From Streptococcus cristatus ATCC 51100 (GTDB lineage: Bacteria > Bacillota > Bacilli > Lactobacillales > Streptococcaceae): 64,000 nucleotides of DNA. The position numbers were made by a program, and so were the translations under genes. The notes under the pieces are model-generated. The model did not search any database. It was not told the DNA's origin and was given only the letters and a program-made list of their open reading frames with translations. The stretch is taken from positions 1,178,001 to 1,242,000 of the forward strand of contig NZ_CP050133.1 of assembly GCF_011612585.1 (NCBI RefSeq), given 5' to 3'. How positions within the stretch are numbered: position 1 is the first letter of the stretch; each line of letters begins with the position of its first letter. This document shows, piece by piece, positions 34,813 to 44,520 of this stretch.

Positions 34813-35295
34813 TCAGTCAATATAGCGAACACGATTGACCTTGGTTTTCATGATATAAGGATTGACTAAATCATGGTATTCATCATATTCCCCAAATAAA
34901 AAGCCTTTTCGTAAAATAACTTCTCTCCCCTCTATCCCGTAATCCATATTGATCGGGACAGAATTTTCTGATTTGGCTATAGAGAAATGAAAGAAAATTG
35001 CAAACCATATAAACAATGCAAGAGGTACACTCAGGATCCCCCAGATGAGATGGAACCAGCGAAACTCCCTCTTTTTCAAAAAGAGAAACCATAGGTGACA
35101 AAATACGACCACTGACAGAAGAAAAAGCCAATTGTTCCACAGCAGGGGCGCAAAGGCCAAGCCAAACGGACTCAAGCTAAAATGTAGCAAGACAAAGATA
35201 AATAACAAGATATAGAGCACTAGCCAAATAACTTTAGAAAACTTCCAGCGCTTCGCTTTTTCTTCCCTTGTATCTTCCACATTTAGCTCACTCAT
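34813..35295 (-). CDS. Hypothetical membrane protein
   Basis: A 160-residue protein with a charged N-terminus (MSELNVEDTREEKAKRW) and three membrane helices, then a soluble tail. The ATG at 35295 lies 8 bases inside the end of the DUF1697 gene, so the two overlap. No family recognised. Confidence 0.65.
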   Translation of the reverse strand: MSELNVEDTREEKAKRWKFSKVIWLVLYILLFIFVLLHFSLSPFGLAFAPLLWNNWLFLLSVVVFCHLWFLFLKKREFRWFHLIWGILSVPLALFIWFAIFFHFSIAKSENSVPINMDYGIEGREVILRKGFLFGEYDEYHDLVNPYIMKTKVNRVRYID

Positions 35296-35833
35296 TTCCA
35301 ACCAACTCCACAATCTTCTGGAAAGTCTTACCGTTTCGGATAGTCAGTTGCTTGTAAAAGCTAGATTTGAGCAGTTTTTTATGGTAATTGGACTTAAGAT
35401 AGTCCGCTTGGTCAGCATTGCTATAAAAGAAAGCCGTCTGCCCAAAATGTAGTTGCTCCTTGTCATTCGCCCAGCTGCCTGCCAGCTCTTGAACGCTCTC
35501 CCTATCTGTCTCTGGCAAATAAAAGAGAACATCGCGCCGAAAGGCTGTCTCATCTTGCCACCAAGTAGGCAGATTTGCTATTTCTTTTTCAAGCATGGCA
35601 GAGCTGACAAGGACAAAAGGCAGCGGAAAATCGTAAGACCGACTGAAATAAGCCGACAAGATATCCCGAATCCTCTCCTCCCGCTCCTCGCTATCAAAGA
35701 AAAGATTGCCGCTATTGATGTAGGAAACTGGATTTTCAAAACCCAACCCAGCCAAATCTTTCTTCAAATCAGCCATAACGACCTTGTTTTTTCCGCCAAC
35801 ATTGATGCCGCGGAGTAAAAGTGCATAACGCAT
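35288..35833 (-). CDS. DUF1697 family protein
   Basis: A 181-residue soluble protein. The start MRYALLLRGINVGGKNKVVMADL is diagnostic of DUF1697, followed by YINSGNLFF. The biochemical role of this family is not established. It lies upstream of two small membrane protein genes. Confidence 0.9.
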   Translation of the reverse strand: MRYALLLRGINVGGKNKVVMADLKKDLAGLGFENPVSYINSGNLFFDSEEREERIRDILSAYFSRSYDFPLPFVLVSSAMLEKEIANLPTWWQDETAFRRDVLFYLPETDRESVQELAGSWANDKEQLHFGQTAFFYSNADQADYLKSNYHKKLLKSSFYKQLTIRNGKTFQKIVELVGNE

Positions 35834-35870
35834 GTGGTGCTCCTTAAAAATATATCTATTGTTTTTCAGA

Positions 35871-36368
35871 CTAACTGTTTGAGTTTCTCATGTAAATCAT
35901 CCGTTTTTCTTTCACAGCTTTTCCTAGGTCAATGACCTTTTCCTCGCCGTCAAAAACAAAACCCATTTTTCCATAGAAAGCGATGGCACGTTTGTTATCT
36001 TCTAACACCCATAATAAAATCTCTGGATAACTATCCAAGGCAGCAAATGCAGCCTGCATGAGCTGATGTCCTACACCCTTGCCATAATAATCTTTTAAGA
36101 CATACAAAGCGATAATTTCACCCGCTATCGTAGCTGGATCTCGAAAATCACCGTAGCTAACAAAACCGACCACTTTAGCATCATCCAAGGCGATCAAGGT
36201 ATTTTCAGGATACTTTTGACTATAAAATCGGCACTTATCCAAGGTCATTTGCTCTTGAAATTCCGCAGGCAAAATCTCATCATAAGCTTCTCGCCATGTC
36301 TGCCAATGAACTCTGGATTTCTCTTCTATCTCCTCAGCTGTTTCCATTGTTTTGATAGTGATGACCAT
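35871..36368 (-). CDS. GNAT family N-acetyltransferase
   Basis: A 165-residue acetyl-CoA-dependent acetyltransferase. The CoA-binding motif DYYGKGVGHQLMQAA lies near residue 92 and the closing motif KRAIAFYGKMGFVFDGEE near 127. The substrate is unknown. It follows uvrB by 22 bases on the same strand. Confidence 0.88.
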   Translation of the reverse strand: MVITIKTMETAEEIEEKSRVHWQTWREAYDEILPAEFQEQMTLDKCRFYSQKYPENTLIALDDAKVVGFVSYGDFRDPATIAGEIIALYVLKDYYGKGVGHQLMQAAFAALDSYPEILLWVLEDNKRAIAFYGKMGFVFDGEEKVIDLGKAVKEKRMIYMRNSNS

Positions 36369-36390
36369 TTGTTTTTCTCCTTGATATCCC

Positions 36391-38379
36391 TCAATCCATC
36401 GCCTTTATTTCCAGAATCATATCGCGAATCTGTGCGGCCAGTTCGAAGTCCAGAAGTCCGGCAGCTTCTTGCATCTGACCTTCCAGTTTCTTGATCATGT
36501 CCTTGCGCTCTTGCTTGCTGAGGCTTTCAATTTCGACAGTTTCTTCCTTGTCTGGCAGGGCAGCCTTGGTCACACTGATCAGGTCACGGATTTCTTTCTT
36601 GATGGTCTGCGGTACAATGCCATGCTCTTCATTGTAAGCCATCTGGATTGCCCGACGGCGGGCAGTTTCATCGATAGCTCGCTGCATGGACTGGGTCATA
36701 GTGTCGGCATACATAATCACATGCCCCTCACTGTTTCGGGCTGCCCGTCCAATAGTCTGGATAAGGCCACGTTCGTTGCGGAGGAAACCTTCCTTGTCCG
36801 CATCAAGAATTGCTACCAGACTAACCTCCGGAACGTCGATTCCCTCGCGCAGCAGGTTAATCCCAACCAAAACATCAAAGACACCCAAGCGCAAATCACG
36901 GATAATCTCAGTCCGCTCCAAGGTCTTGATGTCCGAGTGCATGTATTTGACCTTGACACCCATTTCCTTGAAGTAGTCCGTCAAATCTTCCGCCATCTTC
37001 TTGGTCAGGGTTGTGATAAAGGTCCGCTCATTCTTTTCGACACGAGCATTGATTTCGCCCAAAAGATCATCGATTTGCCCCATGGTTGGACGGACTTCCA
37101 CTTCAGGATCCAGAAGCCCTGTCGGCCGGATAATCTGCTCAATAACAGTATCCGTCTGCTCTTTCTCATAGTCGCCCGGCGTAGCCGATACATAGACAAT
37201 CTGGTGAACATGACTCTCAAATTCTTCTCGGCGCAGCGGACGGTTGTCCAAGGCAGACGGCAAGCGGAAGCCATAATTAACCAGCATCTCCTTCCGAGAG
37301 CGGTCACCATTGTACATGCCCCGAATCTGTCCCATGGTCATGTGACTCTCGTCAATCATAATCAAGAAATCATCAGGGAAAAAGTCCAGAAGGGTATAAG
37401 GCGGCTCTCCTTCGCTCCGACCATCCATGTGGCGAGAATAGTTCTCAACGCCGTTTGTATAGCCCATCTCGCGCAACATTTCGATATCGTACTCCGTGCG
37501 CTGCTTCAAGCGCTGGGCTTCCAGCAGCTTGCCTTCCTTCTCAAAGATAGCTAGCTGCTCCTCCAGCTCAGCCTGAATCTTGGCAATGGCTACTTCCATG
37601 TGGTCTTCATTGGTCACGAAGTGAGTGGCTGGGAAGATGGCCAAATGATCCACCTCACCCAAGACTCGACCGGTCAAGGCTTCGACTTCACGAATCCGGT
37701 CAATCTCATCTCCGAAAAACTCCACCCGAAAGGCATGTTCATCCCGAGAAGCTGGGAAAATCTCCACCACATCGCCTCGAACACGGAATTTACCCCGCTG
37801 AAAGTCAATGTCATTGCGCTCAAACTGGATATCTACCAGATCATTAAGTAGCTTGTCACGGGAAATTTCAAGGCCTGGACGCAGACTAACCACGCTATCA
37901 GAGTATTCCTTAGGCGATCCCAGACCATAGATACAAGAGACCGAAGCCACGACAATCACATCATTGCGCTCCAAGAGGGCTGATGTCGCTGAGTGACGGA
38001 GCTTGTCAATCTCATCATTGACCGAGCTATCCTTTTCGATATAGGTATCGCTGGAAGGCACATAGGCCTCAGGCTGATAGTAATCATAGTAGGAAACGAA
38101 GTATTCCACGGCGTTATTGGGGAAGAACTCCTTGAACTCACCATAAAGCTGACCGGCCAGCGTTTTATTATGGGCGATAACCAGAGTCGGCTTATTGACC
38201 CGAGCGATAACCTGACTCATGGTATAGGTCTTACCAGTACCCGTCGCCCCCATGAGAATCTGGGCTTTCTCGCCCCCCTCGATATTGTCCACCAACTGCT
38301 CAATAGCCTGTGGCTGGTCACCTGAAGGCTCATATTTAGAAACCAATTCAAATTTATTATCTGTTATTCTGTTAATCAT
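36391..38379 (-). CDS. uvrB: UvrABC system protein B
   Basis: Damage-sensing helicase subunit of nucleotide excision repair. It has 662 residues with Walker A GATGTGKT near residue 42, the beta-hairpin region [12 protein letters not shown], motif DESHM, helicase motifs and a C-terminal UVR motif that binds UvrC ([15 protein letters not shown]). Fully intact. Confidence 0.97.
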   Translation of the reverse strand: MINRITDNKFELVSKYEPSGDQPQAIEQLVDNIEGGEKAQILMGATGTGKTYTMSQVIARVNKPTLVIAHNKTLAGQLYGEFKEFFPNNAVEYFVSYYDYYQPEAYVPSSDTYIEKDSSVNDEIDKLRHSATSALLERNDVIVVASVSCIYGLGSPKEYSDSVVSLRPGLEISRDKLLNDLVDIQFERNDIDFQRGKFRVRGDVVEIFPASRDEHAFRVEFFGDEIDRIREVEALTGRVLGEVDHLAIFPATHFVTNEDHMEVAIAKIQAELEEQLAIFEKEGKLLEAQRLKQRTEYDIEMLREMGYTNGVENYSRHMDGRSEGEPPYTLLDFFPDDFLIMIDESHMTMGQIRGMYNGDRSRKEMLVNYGFRLPSALDNRPLRREEFESHVHQIVYVSATPGDYEKEQTDTVIEQIIRPTGLLDPEVEVRPTMGQIDDLLGEINARVEKNERTFITTLTKKMAEDLTDYFKEMGVKVKYMHSDIKTLERTEIIRDLRLGVFDVLVGINLLREGIDVPEVSLVAILDADKEGFLRNERGLIQTIGRAARNSEGHVIMYADTMTQSMQRAIDETARRRAIQMAYNEEHGIVPQTIKKEIRDLISVTKAALPDKEETVEIESLSKQERKDMIKKLEGQMQEAAGLLDFELAAQIRDMILEIKAMD

Positions 38380-38517
38380 CTTTTATTCCTTAAATTGTGC
38401 TTCTATCATTTTACCATATTTGCCCTATTTTCTCTGGATTTGGGTGTAGGTAGAATGGCCAAGCTTCTACCATCGTCTATCTCTTGTCACACATCTCGTT
38501 AAAAGACATAAAAAAGG

Positions 38518-38532
38518 CCCAGCTAAACTGGG
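38518..38532 (-). terminator. Terminator of CPBP protease gene
   Basis: CCCAG / CTGGG around a five-base loop, followed on the minus strand by CC and six T. Confidence 0.75.
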
Positions 38533-38540
38533 AGGAATGG

Positions 38541-39467
38541 TTATTTCTTAAAGATCAGCGCCTGAGGCAGACGATTTTCTTTCTTGAGTGACCAGTAGAG
38601 ATAGGCAACGCAGCCAATCAAGACTATACTGGCAAAAATAGATCCTTCAGCACCGAAAGCTCCACCGGACAGCAAATCCACAGAAGATTGTGAGCTATAG
38701 TTCAAGATTGAAGTAGATGCTCCTTGGCCACTGACCTGAATACCATAGATATTCCCTTGCACAAAATTCCAAGCGCCGTGCATACCAGCCAGTACCCACA
38801 TATTGTCATACTTGAGCATAAGGAAACAAGCAAAGATACCGTCTAGTATGATATTGACAATAGAAAGAATGGTCACACCAGGGTTAAAGAGGTGCAGTGC
38901 CCCGAATAGAGCACTAGAAATCAAGATACCAATGAAGATATTTGACTTAGCGCTAACGGCTGGAAAGAGCCAACCACGCGTCACTAGCTCTTCTGTCCCA
39001 CCTTGGAGAATCCAGAAAGGAATGATAGCTAGGACAAAAATCAAAGACTGCAAATTCACCTGACCAAATTTCAGACTGCCTGTCCCCGTTACCAAGAGCA
39101 AGACAACAACCAGTGAAAACTGAACGGCTCCAATAAGGAAGCCTCTGCCCAGTTCTTTCAGCCATCCTTCCTTAAAGAAACCCAGGCTGGAGAAAGCTCT
39201 CTTTTCTCGAAACTTGACCCACAGAAAAACAAGTAAGGCCATAAAGAAAAAACTACCCAGCTGAAAAAAGATATAATAATGCCCGAACACTTCCATAAGT
39301 GTAGCCCGGTCAGCTATCGGATTTACCATGGCAAGCACAGTTCCAATGATGATCCCTGCAAAGATTTCTCCTACGTGGATAAAGCCAATGGAGATCAGAA
39401 CTGCTAACCAAATAGGAGGAATGTAGCGCGACAGCTTCACATTATCTAACATGCGTGATTTAAACAT
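38541..39467 (-). CDS. CPBP family intramembrane metalloprotease
   Basis: A 308-residue protein with about eight membrane helices. The CPBP motifs are visible: EELVTRG (EExxxR), FGALH (FxxxH) and HGAWN (HxxxN). In streptococci these Abi-type proteases act in bacteriocin immunity or protein processing; the substrate here is unknown. Confidence 0.9.
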   Translation of the reverse strand: MFKSRMLDNVKLSRYIPPIWLAVLISIGFIHVGEIFAGIIIGTVLAMVNPIADRATLMEVFGHYYIFFQLGSFFFMALLVFLWVKFREKRAFSSLGFFKEGWLKELGRGFLIGAVQFSLVVVLLLVTGTGSLKFGQVNLQSLIFVLAIIPFWILQGGTEELVTRGWLFPAVSAKSNIFIGILISSALFGALHLFNPGVTILSIVNIILDGIFACFLMLKYDNMWVLAGMHGAWNFVQGNIYGIQVSGQGASTSILNYSSQSSVDLLSGGAFGAEGSIFASIVLIGCVAYLYWSLKKENRLPQALIFKK

Positions 39468-39574
39468 AGAAATCTCCTTTCATCATTTATTTATTATAAC
39501 ATATTTTATCATAATAGTATAATAGGTAATATTCATCGTTATGTAAGAAAATATAACATTAAAATAGAAAATAT

Positions 39575-39603
39575 TTGCCTTTCTTAAATTTTTCTGATAT
39601 AAT
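39575..39603 (+). promoter_or_regulatory. Promoter of glutamine transporter operon
   Basis: -35 TTGCCT (39575-39580), 17-base spacer, perfect -10 TATAAT (39598-39603). The ATG at 39634 follows an AAAGGAGAG ribosome site. Confidence 0.8.
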
Positions 39604-39633
39604 CAAAAAATATTCAACTAAAGGAGAGAAAAT

Positions 39634-41808
39634 ATGAAGAAAAAGATCATAGCTTTTCTGCTAGCGTTATTCCCTATCCTTGCGCTAGGGACAACCACTC
39701 ACGCAGATACCATCAAAATCGTATCTGACACGGCTTATGCCCCATTTGAATTTAAAGATTCCGATCAAACCTATAAAGGGATTGATGTAGATATTATCAA
39801 TAAAGTTGCTGAAATCAAAGGCTGGGCATATGAAATGTCCTTCCCTGGCTTTGACGCTGCTGTCAATGCCGTTCAAGCAGGACAGGCCGATGCCATTATG
39901 GCAGGTATGACCAAGACTGCTGAACGCGAAAAAGTCTTTACCATGTCTGATACATATTATGACACAAAAGTTGTCATCGCAACGACCAAGGCTAATACAG
40001 TAAAATCTTACGATCAGCTCAAAGGAAAGACTGTCGGAGTCAAAAATGGTACAGCCGCACAACGTTTCCTTGAAAAGATCAAGGACAAATACGGCTTTAC
40101 TATCAAAACGTTTGATACAGGCGACCTTATGTATAACAGCCTAACAGCTGGAGCCGTTGATGCAGCTATGGATGACCAACCTGTTATCGAGTATGCAATC
40201 AGCCAAGGACAAGATCTGAAAATCTCAATGAAGGGTGAGGCCGTTGGTAGCTTCGCATTTGGTGTCAAAAAAGGAAGCAAATACGAATATCTGGTGACGG
40301 AGTTTAACGAAGCCTTGGCGCAGATGAAAAAAGATGGTACCTTGAAGGACATCATCACCAAGTGGACTGCCGCTTCTGGCACTTCAACCAACTCAGCAGT
40401 ACCAGAGACGACAACCAAATCGGGGCAAAAAGCTACTCCAGTCAAAGCTAAATATACGATTGCCAGTGACTCATCTTTTGCTCCTTTCGTTTTCCAAAAT
40501 GATAGCAACCAATACACTGGTATTGATATGGACTTGATCAAGGCCATTGCCGAAGACCAAGGTTTTACACTGGAAATCTCTAATCCTGGCTTTGACGCTG
40601 CCATCAATGCCGTTCAATCTGGACAGGCTGACGGGATGATTGCTGGGATGTCTGTGACAGAGGCCCGCAAAGAAACCTTTAATTTCTCTGAACCATACTA
40701 CACTGCTAACTCTATCCTTGCGGTGACAGAATCAAGCACTATTAGCTCCTATGAAGACTTAAAAGGAAAGACCGTCGGAGTCAAGAACGGTACGGCCTCT
40801 CAAACCTTCCTCGTCGAAAACCAAAGCAAATACGGCTACAAAATCAAAACATTTTCAGACGGTTCTTCTATGTATGATAGTCTGAACTCTGGCTCTGTCG
40901 CTGCTATTATGGACGACGAGCCCGTTGTCAAATATGCCATCAACCAAGGCAAGAAAATGAAAACGCCAATCGAGGGAACCCCTAGTGGTGAAGTTGCTTT
41001 TGCAGTAAAAGCAGGCACCAACCCTGAACTCATCGAGATGTTCAATAATGGTTTGGCTAATCTAAAAGCGAATGGTAAATATCAAGAAATTCTTGATAAA
41101 TATCTCTCAGCTGAGAAGGATAATTCCACAACCGTTGATGAAACAACTATCTGGGGACTTCTCCAAAACAACTACAAACAGCTGTTAAGCGGACTTGGAA
41201 TTACCATTGCTTTAGCACTGATCTCCTTTGCGATTGCCATGGTGATCGGGATTATCTTTGGGATGTTTAGCGTCAGCCCTATCAAAGCGCTTCGCATCAT
41301 TTCAGAAATTTTTGTTGACGTTATTCGTGGTATTCCACTTATGATTCTGGCAGCCTTCATTTTCTGGGGAATTCCAAATCTCCTTGAATCTATGACTGGT
41401 CAGCAAAGTCCGATTAACGACTTCGTTGCAGGAACAATTGCTCTGTCACTCAATGCTGGTGCTTATATCGCTGAGATTGTTCGCGGAGGGATTCAAGCCG
41501 TTCCAGTCGGACAGATGGAAGCTAGCCGAAGTCTGGGGATCTCGTATGGAAAAACCATGCGCAAGATTATCCTGCCTCAAGCAACCAAGATTATGCTGCC
41601 AAACTTTGTCAACCAGTTCGTCATCGCTCTCAAGGATACAACTATCGTATCAGCTATCGGACTTGTTGAGCTCTTCCAAACAGGTAAAATCATCATTGCC
41701 CGTAACTATCAGAGCTTCAAGATGTATGCTATCCTAGCAGTGCTTTACTTGGTCATCATCACACTCTTAACAAGATTGGCTAAACGCTTAGAAAAGAGGA
41801 TTCACTAA
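39634..41808 (+). CDS. glnP: Glutamine-type ABC importer, two binding domains fused to permease
   Basis: A 724-residue fusion: signal peptide (1-25), first substrate-binding domain (about 26-250), linker rich in Thr/Ser, second binding domain (about 270-485) and a permease domain with about five helices (about 505-724). The permease carries the EAA loop near [14 protein letters not shown]. The layout is that of the GlnP of lactococci and streptococci, which takes up glutamine, glutamate or asparagine. The two binding domains are similar and probably differ in affinity or substrate. Its stop overlaps the ATPase start (TAATG). Confidence 0.93.
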   Translation: MKKKIIAFLLALFPILALGTTTHADTIKIVSDTAYAPFEFKDSDQTYKGIDVDIINKVAEIKGWAYEMSFPGFDAAVNAVQAGQADAIMAGMTKTAEREKVFTMSDTYYDTKVVIATTKANTVKSYDQLKGKTVGVKNGTAAQRFLEKIKDKYGFTIKTFDTGDLMYNSLTAGAVDAAMDDQPVIEYAISQGQDLKISMKGEAVGSFAFGVKKGSKYEYLVTEFNEALAQMKKDGTLKDIITKWTAASGTSTNSAVPETTTKSGQKATPVKAKYTIASDSSFAPFVFQNDSNQYTGIDMDLIKAIAEDQGFTLEISNPGFDAAINAVQSGQADGMIAGMSVTEARKETFNFSEPYYTANSILAVTESSTISSYEDLKGKTVGVKNGTASQTFLVENQSKYGYKIKTFSDGSSMYDSLNSGSVAAIMDDEPVVKYAINQGKKMKTPIEGTPSGEVAFAVKAGTNPELIEMFNNGLANLKANGKYQEILDKYLSAEKDNSTTVDETTIWGLLQNNYKQLLSGLGITIALALISFAIAMVIGIIFGMFSVSPIKALRIISEIFVDVIRGIPLMILAAFIFWGIPNLLESMTGQQSPINDFVAGTIALSLNAGAYIAEIVRGGIQAVPVGQMEASRSLGISYGKTMRKIILPQATKIMLPNFVNQFVIALKDTTIVSAIGLVELFQTGKIIIARNYQSFKMYAILAVLYLVIITLLTRLAKRLEKRIH

Positions 41809-42548
41809 TGGCTAAATTAAAAATTGATGTTAATGATTTACATAAATACTATGGTGAGAATGAAGTCCTAAAAGGGATTAGTGCTAAGTTTTATGAGGGA
41901 GATGTTGTTTGTATCATCGGTCCTTCTGGATCAGGTAAATCAACTTTCCTACGCAGCCTGAACCTACTTGAAGAAGTAACTAGTGGGACCATTACTGTCA
42001 ACGGTTATGACTTGACAGACAAGGCTACCAATGTAGACCATGTTCGTGAAGATATTGGAATGGTTTTCCAGCACTTCAACCTCTTCCCACACATGACTGT
42101 CCTGCAAAATATCACCTTTGCTCCTGTTGAGCATAAGCGAATGAGCCAAGCTGATGCAGACAAACTTGGTATGGAGCTCTTGGAGAAGGTTGGGCTGGCA
42201 GACAAGGCTGATGCCAAACCAGACAGTTTGTCAGGAGGACAAAAACAGCGGGTGGCCATCGCTCGAGGATTGGCTATGAACCCGGACATTATGCTCTTTG
42301 ACGAACCGACTTCTGCCCTTGACCCTGAAATGGTCGGCGACGTTCTCAACGTTATGAAGGATCTAGCTCAGCAAGGTATGACCATGCTGATCGTGACTCA
42401 CGAAATGGGCTTTGCCCGTCAGGTCGCTAATCGTGTCATCTTCACTGCTGACGGTGAATTCCTAGAAGACGGCAAACCAGATCAAATCTTCGATAACCCT
42501 CAGCATCCACGCCTCAAGGACTTCTTGGACAAGGTACTCAATGTATAA
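41808..42548 (+). CDS. glnQ: Glutamine ABC importer ATPase
   Basis: A 246-residue polar amino acid transporter ATPase. Walker [10 protein letters not shown] (about residues 38-46), Q-loop [11 protein letters not shown], signature [15 protein letters not shown], Walker [14 protein letters not shown] and the switch His in TH. Starts in the overlap with glnP and ends before a strong terminator. Confidence 0.96.
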   Translation: MAKLKIDVNDLHKYYGENEVLKGISAKFYEGDVVCIIGPSGSGKSTFLRSLNLLEEVTSGTITVNGYDLTDKATNVDHVREDIGMVFQHFNLFPHMTVLQNITFAPVEHKRMSQADADKLGMELLEKVGLADKADAKPDSLSGGQKQRVAIARGLAMNPDIMLFDEPTSALDPEMVGDVLNVMKDLAQQGMTMLIVTHEMGFARQVANRVIFTADGEFLEDGKPDQIFDNPQHPRLKDFLDKVLNV

Positions 42549-42556
42549 ACATGACG

Positions 42557-42582
42557 AATCCTGAAAGTAATCTTTCAGGATT
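42557..42582 (+). terminator. Terminator of glnPQ
   Basis: Perfect 11-bp stem AATCCTGAAAG / CTTTCAGGATT with loop TAAT, followed by TTTTATT. Confidence 0.9.
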
Positions 42583-42586
42583 TTTA

Positions 42587-42615
42587 TTGACTTATTTTGC
42601 ACTTTTTGCTAGACT
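42587..42615 (+). promoter_or_regulatory. Promoter of the ABC-F leader
   Basis: -35 TTGACT (42587-42592), 17 bases, -10 TAGACT (42610-42615). Starts a leader of about 300 bases before the ABC-F gene. Confidence 0.7.
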
Positions 42616-42641
42616 AAAGGTAGAATGATTTCGGAGGTACA

Positions 42642-42709
42642 CGGAGACATGAAAAATTAAGTCTATTTTTTAAAGGAAACTTTATTTAGTAGATTTTGTC
42701 ATGTTTCTG
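42642..42709 (+). promoter_or_regulatory. Leader with tripeptide uORF (MKN) in a stem
   Basis: ATG-AAA-AAT-TAA at 42649-42660 follows GGAG. CGGAGACATGA (42642-42652) can pair over 11 positions, two of them G-U, with TCATGTTTCTG (42699-42709), which hides the uORF start. Such leaders in ABC-F genes sense antibiotic-stalled ribosomes and control an attenuator downstream. Confidence 0.6.
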
Positions 42710-42860
42710 CATATCCGCGGGACTTTCGTTTTTTTGTGCTTTCAAGCTTCTATGCCTTATCTTTAGATTAATCCTGACACTCCTATGACAGTGCAAGATG
42801 AAAGCCTACAAACGAATGCCCCTATTTGGACACTCCTGTGTCTTCTTTGTGCAATCTCAA

Positions 42861-42894
42861 CAGCTCTGCTAAATAAAGCAGGGCTGTATTTTGT
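42861..42894 (+). terminator. Attenuator before the ABC-F gene
   Basis: CAGCTCTGCT (42861-42870) pairs with AGCAGGGCTG (42877-42886), then TATTTTGT. It ends 24 bases before the gene's start, where a terminator makes sense only as a regulated attenuator. Confidence 0.7.
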
Positions 42895-42918
42895 ATGAAG
42901 AAAACGAAGGAGACATCT

Positions 42919-44445
42919 ATGCTTCAAATAAGAAATCTAACGATCACCCACCTAAAAGACCTGAAAGAGTTAGTCAAAGATTTGTCACTGACTGTCAATC
43001 AAGGAGACAAGGTCGCTATTATCGGCGAGGAAGGCAATGGCAAGTCTACCCTGCTCAAGCTCCTGCTAGACGAGCGACTGGTCAGCTCTTATGTCAGCTA
43101 CAGCGGACATATTGATAAGTCCTATACCGCTGCTGTTTATCTGCCCCAGCAACTGCCTTCAGAGGATGCCCAACTGACGCTCAATGACTATTTCTTTGCT
43201 GATTTTGAGACAGAGCTGGACTATGCTAAGCTCTACCGCTATGCTGGGGAGCTCAACTTTGACAGCCAGCGCTTTGCCAGTCAGCAGCAGCTCTCTAGCC
43301 TATCTGGAGGAGAAAAACTCAAGGTCCAGCTCATCAAGAAACTAGCCAGTGATTGGGACATTCTCTTTCTTGACGAGCCCTCTAATGACCTCGATCTTGA
43401 AACTTTGACTTGGCTGGAAAACTTTATCAGCCACAGCCAGAGAACAGTTCTTTTCGTCTCTCACGACGAACACTTTCTCGCTCAAGCCGCGACCAAGATT
43501 GTTCATCTGGAGCGAATCAAAAAGAAGCAGGAGGCTAGAACCAGCGTCAAAAGTCTGGACTACGAAAATTACCGCCATCAGCGTCAGGAGGCTTTTGAAA
43601 AACAGGGGCAACTAGCACGAAAAGAGCGAGAAGAACACGCTAAGACTATGGAAAAACACCGACGGGTTAAACAAAATGTTGAAAATGCCTTGAGAAATAC
43701 CAAAAATGATGTCCAAGGCCGACTATTAGCCAAGAAGATGAAAAACGTCCTCTCACAGGGCAAACGATTTGAAAAGGCAGGGGCTGAAATGACCGAAATC
43801 CCGACACAGGAAGATGATATCAGCCTTCACTTCTCAGACATAGAAGCTCTGCCATTGACCAAAAGAATCCTGAAATTAGAAGGAATGAAACTGGAAACAA
43901 ACGAACGACAACTGGCGAAGAACCTGACTCTGGAGGTCTGCGGTCAGGAAAAAATCGGACTGATTGGTGCTAATGGTGCAGGCAAATCTACTCTACTTAA
44001 AGAAATATGGAAGATCCTGCGTGATCGGACAGATATGCGAGTCGGTTATATGCCCCAGCATTATGGCGACTTGCTGGATGATGAGAGCAGTCCCTTGGAC
44101 TTTCTGGCTCCCTCTGGCGACAAGTCCCAGAAGGAGAAAATCCTAACGCATCTAGCCAGTCTCCAGTTCACGCGCGACGAGACCCGTCACCCGATTGGGC
44201 AGCTTTCCGGTGGTCAAAAAGCCAAGCTCCTCCTGCTCAAACTAGTCCTAGACCGTCCCAATGTCCTCCTTCTGGACGAGCCAACCCGCAACTTCTCTCC
44301 CACCTCTCAGCCTCAGGTTCGCCAGCTTTTGGCGACCTATCCTGGCGCCATTATCGCTGTCTCCCACGACCGAATCTTTCTCAAAGAAGTCTGCCAGAAG
44401 ATTTATAAACTGACGGAGACAGGGTTGGAAGAAGTTGAACTATAA
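42919..44445 (+). CDS. ABC-F ribosomal protection protein
   Basis: A 508-residue ABC-F ATPase with two ATP cassettes and no membrane part. First Walker A GEEGNGKST and signature LSGGEKLK; second GANGAGKST and LSGGQKAK. The linker between them is long, charged and helical (about 190-290), the part that reaches into the ribosome. DEPTRNFSPTSQPQ resembles the Lsa/Vga/Lmo0919 branch, which protects against lincosamides, streptogramin A or pleuromutilins; the drug range is inferred. The ATG at 42919 has AAGGAG; the earlier ATG at 42895 lies in the attenuator tail. Confidence 0.88.
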   Translation: MLQIRNLTITHLKDLKELVKDLSLTVNQGDKVAIIGEEGNGKSTLLKLLLDERLVSSYVSYSGHIDKSYTAAVYLPQQLPSEDAQLTLNDYFFADFETELDYAKLYRYAGELNFDSQRFASQQQLSSLSGGEKLKVQLIKKLASDWDILFLDEPSNDLDLETLTWLENFISHSQRTVLFVSHDEHFLAQAATKIVHLERIKKKQEARTSVKSLDYENYRHQRQEAFEKQGQLARKEREEHAKTMEKHRRVKQNVENALRNTKNDVQGRLLAKKMKNVLSQGKRFEKAGAEMTEIPTQEDDISLHFSDIEALPLTKRILKLEGMKLETNERQLAKNLTLEVCGQEKIGLIGANGAGKSTLLKEIWKILRDRTDMRVGYMPQHYGDLLDDESSPLDFLAPSGDKSQKEKILTHLASLQFTRDETRHPIGQLSGGQKAKLLLLKLVLDRPNVLLLDEPTRNFSPTSQPQVRQLLATYPGAIIAVSHDRIFLKEVCQKIYKLTETGLEEVEL

Positions 44446-44450
44446 GCAAA

Positions 44451-44473
44451 AAGAGTTGGAAATTCCAACTCTT
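44451..44473. terminator. Bidirectional terminator
   Basis: AAGAGTTGGAA / TTCCAACTCTT with a minimal loop and T/A runs on both sides, between the convergent ABC-F and ABC exporter genes. Confidence 0.85.
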
Positions 44474-44520
44474 TTCGTTTTGTTTAGCATCAATCTGTGA
44501 ACTTTAATAAAGCTCCCCTT

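Noticed and set aside
36469..37554. A 361-codon plus-strand open frame
   Set aside because: It is wholly antisense to the conserved uvrB gene and has no protein-like motifs.
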